Shown: positions 58,337 to 64,000 of the stretch, one piece after another | How the letters are laid out: every line of letters starts with the position of its first letter | How positions within the stretch are numbered: the first letter of the stretch is position 1 | Assembly (NCBI GenBank): GCA_039621445.1 | Contig: CP154957.1 | Span: forward strand, 1,668,504-1,732,503 | Length of the DNA: 64,000 bases | Source: Euglena gracilis | Taxonomy: Eukaryota; Euglenida; Euglenophyceae; Euglenales | Direction: 5' to 3' | Translations under genes and position numbers: made by a program | The notes under the pieces: model-generated | What the model saw: only the letters and a program-made list of their open reading frames with translations | Told to the model about the DNA's origin: nothing | The model's database searches: none

Positions 58337-58380
58337 ACCCTGTAGACCCCCCTTGTAGACCCAAGGGGGGTCTACAGGGT
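58337..58380. repeat. perfect 19-bp hairpin
   Basis: ACCCTGTAGACCCCCCTTG at 58337-58355 pairs perfectly with 58362-58380 across a 6-nt loop (TAGACC). Poly-G follows. Confidence 0.9.
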
Positions 58381-58615
58381 GGGGGGGGGGCAAATCCTTG
58401 ATTGACCCCCTTCAATCGACACATCAAACCAGATCCTATGAAATACCAGGTTTTTAATAATGCTGAGCTCTTTGTGAGAGAAGAGCAATATGGAGGTCTG
58501 GGTGTGGAGTTGCGGGTGAATCAAAATGTAATCAGATGGGGCGTTTTACGGGTTCAATTTAGGTTGGCAAAAATTTTTCTTGGTTTTCTGCTGCATTTCG
58601 GATTTTAGATTTCAA

Positions 58616-58821
58616 TTAAAACACTGCCAAAAAGTGTTCGACAATTGTCTTTGTCTTTGTCTTTGTCTTTGCCTTTCTTGCACGCCCGAACTCTTCCTTT
58701 TCACGCCGGCCGAGGACGCGAGGGCAGAGGGGCGCACCGTCAGCTTCTGGTTGCGGGTTGGTGAACACTGGGGTCGAGGTGCGCTGGACTGCCAGGGCAG
58801 GTGTGTCGTCCACTTCCATAT
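58616..58821 (-). CDS. exon with acidic N-side and KT-repeat tail
   Basis: A strong minus-strand acceptor (CCCCTGTCTCTCTGCACAG) precedes MEVDDTPALAVQRTSTP, VFTNPQPEADGAPLC, GRREKEEFGRARKAK, then a Lys-Thr repeat encoded by an AAAGAC hexanucleotide tract, and a stop. A second frame over the right half (KLTVRPSALASSAGVKRK) and a plus frame (FTPAEDARAEGRTVSFWL) are also open and GC3-rich. The acceptor quality favours the minus reading. Probably a disordered nuclear protein segment. Confidence 0.5.
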
Positions 58822-59579
58822 CTGTGCAGAGAGACAGGGGCCGATGGACGTCCCCAATGAAAAGGATGACAACCCAAAACGATGCCCGTCTTTATTATAT
58901 TATTATTGATTGTATTTTATATATTTTAATATTTTTAATAATTAATTTTATGATTCAATGTTTCAAGTCACCGGGTGATTAACATACAGCGGAAACAGGA
59001 AACAACGCCGTGCCACCCCACGCAAAATGGCATTTGCTTTGCGGCACGGCTTGTTTCAAATGCAATAGCACTTGAGACGTCACCTGTCCCAAGGCCAGCC
59101 AGGGGGATGAGAAATACAATTAAATATTACTTCCAGAAACTTTGTCATCGGCGATGGGATATGCGCAACGTTACACCAGTCTGGATAACGTTAAAAATTA
59201 TGTTTCGGGTCTTTTTGTGAATCTCATTTTCTATTGGAAGAATGGCCGGGACAAGAAATCTTGGTCACAAACGAGAAAAATAACATAACCACTTCCATTT
59301 GTGGGTTAAACACAATATGCGCGAGTATACGTACAAACCAGGCTGCTTTTTAAGACTCCCTGGGGGGGTCCCCCACCCACCCATCCAGTGTGGGACCCCC
59401 CATCAAAATCGGGCCGTCAAAGGCCTTTCCCAAAAATTATCAGCGCTTCATTCCAAAACCCATACCCGGGCTTCCAGCCCGGGACCCCGGGGGGGGGGGT
59501 TAGGCCCTGGAACCCCCGAGGTCTTCTCACTCAAAAAGAAGCCTGGTACAAACACGTGAGAAAAATGGGGAAGAGTTTG
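58822..59579. other. AT-rich spacer
   Basis: An 81-codon plus frame without ATG (58975-59220; RKQETTPCHPTQNGI, RRWDMRNVTPVWITL) is open but has no convincing splice sites or bias. Nothing else is seen. Confidence 0.25.
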
Positions 59580-59815
59580 GGATAAACCCCCCCAAATAAC
59601 ACCCCCCCCCCAAAATAACACCCCCCCCCAAATAACACCCCCCCCCTCGGGGGCCGATTTCGAGCGCCCAAATAACCCCCCCCTGTTTTCCTTTGGTTTT
59701 CCATGTAAGAATAACGCACCCCCCCAAATAACACCCCCCCCCTGGGGCCCAAATTCGGGTGCCCAAATAACACACCGGGGGGGGGGTGTGTTATTTGGGA
59801 CTAGTGGGAGGGGGG
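59580..59815. repeat. CCCCAAATAACA tandem-like cluster with inverted terminus
   Basis: At least seven CAAATAACA(C)n units of variable C length. At the right end CCCAAATAACACACC (59762-59776) pairs perfectly with 59785-59799 across eight G. Confidence 0.85.
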
Positions 59816-59950
59816 TTTACTTTATCCCAAACGCTATCCTGAATAAATAAATGAGCAAATAGTCTTAAACATACAAAAACATAACCTCATGGCATTTCGG
59901 GAATGACCCGAATGACTTCATTGTAAAACAGACCCCGCCTCGCGGTTTTC

Positions 59951-60068
59951 TCACACAAAACTGTTGCAAAGTGGGACCCGCAAGCGTGGGCCTCCGGGGG
60001 CCATACCGGCCTGCGTCGCCGCGGGGTCCGGGTTGAAGTGGAACGTGGCGTACGCGGACAGGGGCTTT
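59951..60068 (-). CDS. terminal exon, unrecognised
   Basis: The minus frame KPLSAYATFHFNPDPAAT, QAGMAPGGPRLRVPL, CNSFV stop uses G/C-ending codons almost throughout. A possible acceptor is ATCCATAAG. The stretch YATFHFNPDPAATQAGM looks like a folded enzyme segment, but the family could not be named. Confidence 0.48.
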
Positions 60069-60396
60069 CTTATGGATTTCCCCCCGGGGGTCCTGCCGAC
60101 AGCAAGGAAGTGCTGCTTGCTGGAAAAAAAAGGTGCTGGCAGGCTGGATCTTGCCGACCCCGTGGCCGGGGGGGGGGGTGGAGGGGCACACAGCAAACTG
60201 GGCCAGGAGCGGAGTCAGCGCCGGTCACATGTTACTATCAAAAGCCACTTTCCACTTTCAAAAAACCAGTCAGTCGCTTTATTGAAAACCGGTCACCCAC
60301 TTTTGACCCCGGACCCAGGGGGGTCCGGAGCCAAAAACCAGCCAGTCAACCCTGGTTTCGGACATAACTTGGGCAACGGGATGGGCCAGACCCTGT

Positions 60397-60496
60397 ACGT
60401 ACGTATGTATGTATGTATGTATGTATGTATGTATGTATGTATGTATGTATGTATGTATGTATGTATGCATGTATGTATGTATGTATGTATGTATGT
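60397..60496. repeat. (GTAT)n microsatellite
   Basis: About 24 ATGT/GTAT tetranucleotides, with a shorter (GT)n tract at 60542-60560. Confidence 0.97.
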
Positions 60497-60559
60497 GTGC
60501 ATGCATTTGAAAATGGGTGTAAAACAAAAAAACATATTTTATGTGTGTGTGTGTGTGTG

Positions 60560-60975
60560 TCTGTTTGTCTGTAATATTTGAGTATGAAGTTAGGGAATAA
60601 ATTATTCCCTCAGTTTTTTGGCATCAAAAATCATTATCCTGCTCTTTTCTCCTTTTGTTCCTGTTGTCGTTGTTGTTGCTCCAGTGTGTGTAGCAAAAAT
60701 TCTCAACTCATATGCATATGTGGTTCAAATTTGTGCACCCTCCACCCTAGATTTCTCTGGGATGGTTGGCCTCCCCTTAGAATTTGGGGGAGGGGCTTAC
60801 AGATCATGCGTTCTCAAAGGCAGCCCCACAACACTGGTCCCTCCCCCTCCACAGGGGTCCCACCTGTTTGGGAAAGGGGTGGTAGGAATCCCCCTCCCCA
60901 TACAAGTAATACCAGTCCTCTAGACGGAGGACGGAGGGGCAGAGTCCCCTCCGTCCTAAGAAATGCCCAGCACAC
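60560..60975. other. no firm gene
   Basis: A plus exon may begin at about 60685 after TTGTTGCTCCAG (VAKILNSYAYVVQICA), but bias is weak. An inverted GACGGAGG... pair lies near 60923-60955. Confidence 0.25.
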
Positions 60976-61085
60976 AGAGCCAAACCGCAGGCCACAGTCC
61001 TCGTTGAGCTGGTAGCGGCGGCCTGGCAGGATCTCGCTGTACGAGTCGGGGCCCTTCAGGGGGTCAGGGAGAGGGCCTCTGTTGC
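60976..61085 (-). CDS. ADAMTS-like cysteine-rich domain exon
   Basis: Minus strand, GGCCTCTGGCCCCAG acceptor and TCT|GTGTGC donor, 110 bp. It reads GPDSYSEILPGRRYQ, LNEDCGLRFGS. L-P-G-x-x-Y-x-x-x-x-x-C-x-L-x-F-G is the conserved core of the cysteine-rich/spacer region that follows the metalloprotease domain in ADAMTS proteases and their protist relatives, which are secreted zinc endopeptidases. The zinc-binding HExxH motif should lie in upstream exons to the right; it was not found. Only this exon supports the family, so the enzyme's integrity is unknown. Confidence 0.55.
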
Positions 61086-61587
61086 CTGGGGCCAGAGGCC
61101 GGTCCGGGGGACAATGTGCAAAATAATAATAAAAAACACGGAGTCGGAAAAAAAGCAAAAATACGATAACGATAACGATGATAATAATTATATGTTCAGT
61201 CCGAATCACCAACTTTGAATTGTGGAATGAAATGCAGAAATCTTCACGCATTCACCATCGATGAAATCCGTTTGCGAGAATGGGCCCCCCTCTAGCCCCT
61301 GTTTATGGTCAGGAGGAAGCAAATTTCTGCTTCCTCCTGCCCATTCTAAAAATTTGGGGGGGTTTGGCCGTTCAAACCTCCATGGACACCACTCATGGAC
61401 GACCGTCCCAGGCGCTCACTGACGTCAAACAAAAGCAGCGGTCCAAAAGAAGCGTCTATCCACTTTGACCCCCAAAAAATTGGGCACCGTTCGCTGATTT
61501 CGACTTCCGATTTCAGCCCCAATGTCGCTCGTTTAACCTAACCGGCCATTTCTCAGGGTCCGACGGGTTTTCACTTCCTTTTCCGCG

Positions 61588-61807
61588 TCACACCGACAAG
61601 AAATTTTTGGGCAGTTCCCACTGCCGAAGACTGTCGTGGAGCGAAGCTGCAAACGCTTGTTCAGAGGAGCCCCACAGTGGAACAGCGGCCCAGTTGTGGG
61701 AGAAGAACGTCTTGTTGGTGCTCTTCTGGTCCTCCACAAAGCGACTCGGCACACTGCGCAGGTGGCTCGGCATGTGTTGGTGTGCACGCATGCGTGGGTG
61801 GCATCCA
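61588..61807 (-). CDS. terminal exon, unrecognised
   Basis: After GACATTTCGAG the minus frame reads MPSHLRSVPSRFVEDQ, KSTNKTFFSHNWAAVPLW, SSEQAFAASLHDSLRQW, ELPKNFLSV stop. Aromatic content and codon bias look like a folded domain. A GT at 61590 could act as donor in place of the stop. Not assigned to a family. It might belong to the same gene as the ADAMTS-like exon to its left only if the stop is spliced out. Confidence 0.5.
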
Positions 61808-61894
61808 CTCGAAATGTCTGGGGGGTTTTGCAAAAAAAATGGAAACTGAACGTGAAGAGCAGGTAATTTGTTTCGGGCCCGCTGGCCGGCCCGG

Positions 61895-62110
61895 GGGAAA
61901 TCCAGCCGGCTGGCTGGAAAAAGGTGCTGGCTGGACCCCCCCCCCCCCAGGGCCAGGGGGTGGGTCCAACCTTCTGCTGGGCTGGCACCCGAAAACAAGG
62001 CCAAATCAAACCCCAAAAAAGCCCAACTCCAGCTGGGTTAGACTTTTTTGCCAAAATTTTGCGGTGAAAACTTTCAAAAGGCCAATTTATGCCATTTTTG
62101 ACCCTCCCCC
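61895..62110. repeat. dispersed repeat B, copy 2
   Basis: Colinear with 16035-16230, starting with a CCGGCTGGCTGGAAAAAGG module followed by poly-C. Confidence 0.55.
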
Positions 62111-62189
62111 TTTCCAAAAATCTTTGGTCCAGCCCAGGTTCGCCGGGCTACAGAAAAGGTATCACCGCTTGACCTGGGGGGGGTCCGCA

Positions 62190-62235
62190 GTCCGGCTGGA
62201 AGCTGCGTAGAAAAAAGGCGCTGGCTGGCTGGACA

Positions 62236-62268
<33 letters not shown>

Positions 62269-62275
62269 AGGGGAA
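62190..62275. repeat. CTGGCTGG module with poly-C tract
   Basis: GGCGCTGGCTGGCTGGACAT then about 31 C residues at 62238-62269. Confidence 0.9.
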
Positions 62276-62445
62276 GCGTGGGTCCGACTTAAGGAATTCT
62301 CTGGTGGAGAGTGTCAAAAACTGCAGCAGGCAATCAACAGCAGCAAAATACATCAGCAGATCGACATTTGCACTGCAAGAAAATGCGGGTAAATAACGAC
62401 ACTCCGCTGTTGACCGTCCCAACCTGCCAGCTCTGCACACATCAC

Positions 62446-62601
62446 TGAAGCATCCCCACGCGAACCGAAAGATCGGAAGAGGCCACAGGGCAGCCGTACC
62501 ACGAATACAAAATCTCAAACCGTGTTGGAAAGGAGTACTGCTTGCGCAAGAGAGGCAAAAAAAGTTCTTCCGGGGTTGGCTTTTGGGCGAGCACTGGACT
62601 G
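62446..62601 (-). CDS. internal exon, unrecognised
   Basis: Minus strand, TTGCTCTCCGCAG acceptor and CA|GTGATG donor. It reads SPVLAQKPTPEELFLPLL, RKQYSFPTRFEILYSWY, GCPVASSDLSVRVGML. A strongly protein-like segment rich in aromatics. Upstream on the minus strand, about 62610-62690 (GSISRVHAIIECLKDG) may be another exon; a plus frame there (AFNDGVDAGNGAEAMAM) competes. A further weak minus exon candidate lies at about 62296-62384 (LLMYFAAVDCLLQFL). Confidence 0.48.
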
Positions 62602-63144
62602 CTGCGGAGAGCAATGTGCCGCCCAAGTGCCATCCTTCAGGCATTCAATGATGGCGTGGACGCGGGAAATGGAGCCGAGGCCATGGCCATGATTTGGAGG
62701 AAACCGATTCCAGAAAGATGCTAATGCACGCATCACAAAAGCAAAACCATCCACCCATCCACCCGGGGGGGGGGGCAACTGAGAGGCTGGAAATTTTACG
62801 CTGGCTGGAAAAAGGCTGATTCCCTGCATGGGATTCCCAGGCTGGAACTAGGCCCAGCGAGGGTTGAACTGGGTTGAACCCAAAATCGAAACCGCAAAAA
62901 AAAGTGCAAATGATGTGAAAGATCAATTTCTTGACCCAAAATTCGTTTTCGAAATACATACATTCTTCGTGTACGTGTGCATATGTGTGTGTATGCGTGT
63001 GTGTCAGGGAGTTGGACAAACCAAGGGGACAAGGGGGGTTCTCCCAGCCAGCAGCTGTTTTCCAACCTTTGGGCCCTGCCCCCCCAATCAATTCTCATTC
63101 AGCCACCCAAAATCAGCTGGATGCTTGTGCGCTTTGTTGTTTTG

Positions 63145-63375
<231 letters not shown>

Positions 63376-63576
63376 TCACTTCGGCCAAGCAGGGCCCTGC
63401 ACGCCGGCCAGGGGGACGGCGACCTCCTGCTGCGCGTTGGCCCGGCCGACCCGGTTCTCCCCCAGCCACAGTGAATGCCGCGCCACGTCCGTTGCATGGT
63501 GGACGTCGAGGAACGCTCGCGGTGCGGCGGGCCGGGCCCGGGCGGCCGGCGCCGTGAGGTCCAGAGGGACCGGCGG
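63376..63576 (-). CDS. terminal exon, unrecognised
   Basis: The minus frame is open from after a TGA at 63577 to a stop at 63376 with almost only G/C-ending codons. It reads LDLTAPAARARPAAPRA, FLDVHHATDVARHSLWLG, ENRVGRANAQQEVAVPL, AGVQGPAWPK stop. The only AG acceptor inside (GCGAG near 63521) would shorten it. V-H-H-A-T-D-x-x-x-H-S-L-W-L-G resembles a beta-sandwich strand pattern seen in trafficking or adhesion proteins, but this is not diagnostic. Confidence 0.5.
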   Translation of the reverse strand, partial: PPVPLDLTAPAARARPAAPRAFLDVHHATDVARHSLWLGENRVGRANAQQEVAVPLAGVQGPAWPK

Positions 63577-63702
63577 TCAGGCCGGGGCGGTGGAGAGGGG
63601 GGGGCTGGGGCTTTGGTCCAATGGGCGGTGGGGTGGGGGGGGAACAAATTAATTATTATTAATTATTCCCCGACACGCACACATAAATACAAATGAAGAT
63701 GT

Positions 63703-63822
63703 ATTTGTATATATATATATATAGAATTTACACATAATAAACATGAAAAATAATACACATATGATATCATATATCATATGAACGACATCATGCAATTATA
63801 TATGTGTGTGTATATATATTTA

Positions 63823-63896
<74 letters not shown>
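63703..63896. repeat. (TA)n microsatellite and AT-rich DNA
   Basis: ATAT tracts at 63705-63722 and about 63828-63894 with a palindromic ATGATATCATATATCATATG between them. Confidence 0.95.
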
Positions 63897-63897
<1 letters not shown>

Positions 63898-64000
63898 CAC
63901 ACACTTTTTAACAATAATTGCAGCCGTAAATTACTGTACCGGTCATTTCCAGCCCCCCCCCCCCCGGAAACTGTCATGTGACAGGCTGACCAGTGCCAGA

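Overview
The window looks like a gene-sparse stretch of the nuclear genome of a unicellular eukaryote, perhaps an alga. There are no bacterial-style operons. The coding signal comes as short GC-rich exons, mostly 60-200 bp with codon third positions mostly G or C, bounded by AG...GT. They sit in long, AT- or homopolymer-rich non-coding DNA full of poly-C/poly-G tracts, (CA)n arrays and dispersed repeats. The species cannot be named from sequence alone. All gene models were built by eye from reading frame, splice signals and family motifs, so most are partial.

Left arm (1-17.3 kb): a GC-rich block (1-1.77 kb) with one long open frame that may come from a mobile element; then a plus-strand CorA/Alr1-type magnesium transporter spread over 2.0-9.2 kb, with antisense exon candidates (7.26-7.73 kb) inside its largest intron; then isolated plus-strand exons, including a serine/acid-rich one and one with an RVxF-like motif.

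Centre (17.3-44.9 kb): 26.3 kb (18128-44460) of uninterrupted tandem satellite with 71-bp and about 87-bp units. Every full unit carries a telomere-like TAGGGTTAGG and a GTCGAC. The array is bracketed by two related elements (17312-17755 and 44617-44849) in opposite orientation. Each element has TAGGAGGAGG/CCTCCTCCTA termini and an interior of hairpin-forming TTCGAGGAGG repeats. The edges of the array are abrupt and its more divergent units lie towards the middle. This bracketed array is the most unusual structure in the window.

Right arm (44.9-64 kb): a two-exon plus-strand gene fragment (47.58-48.98 kb), the C-terminal part of an RluA-type pseudouridine synthase on the minus strand (50.85-51.91 kb), a long basic plus-strand terminal exon (52.31-52.79 kb), and a run of minus-strand exons from 55.4 to 63.6 kb that includes an ADAMTS-like cysteine-rich fragment. 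Dispersed repeat families recur in both arms, several of them ending in poly-C or poly-G.

No tRNA, rRNA, CRISPR array or prokaryotic feature was seen.
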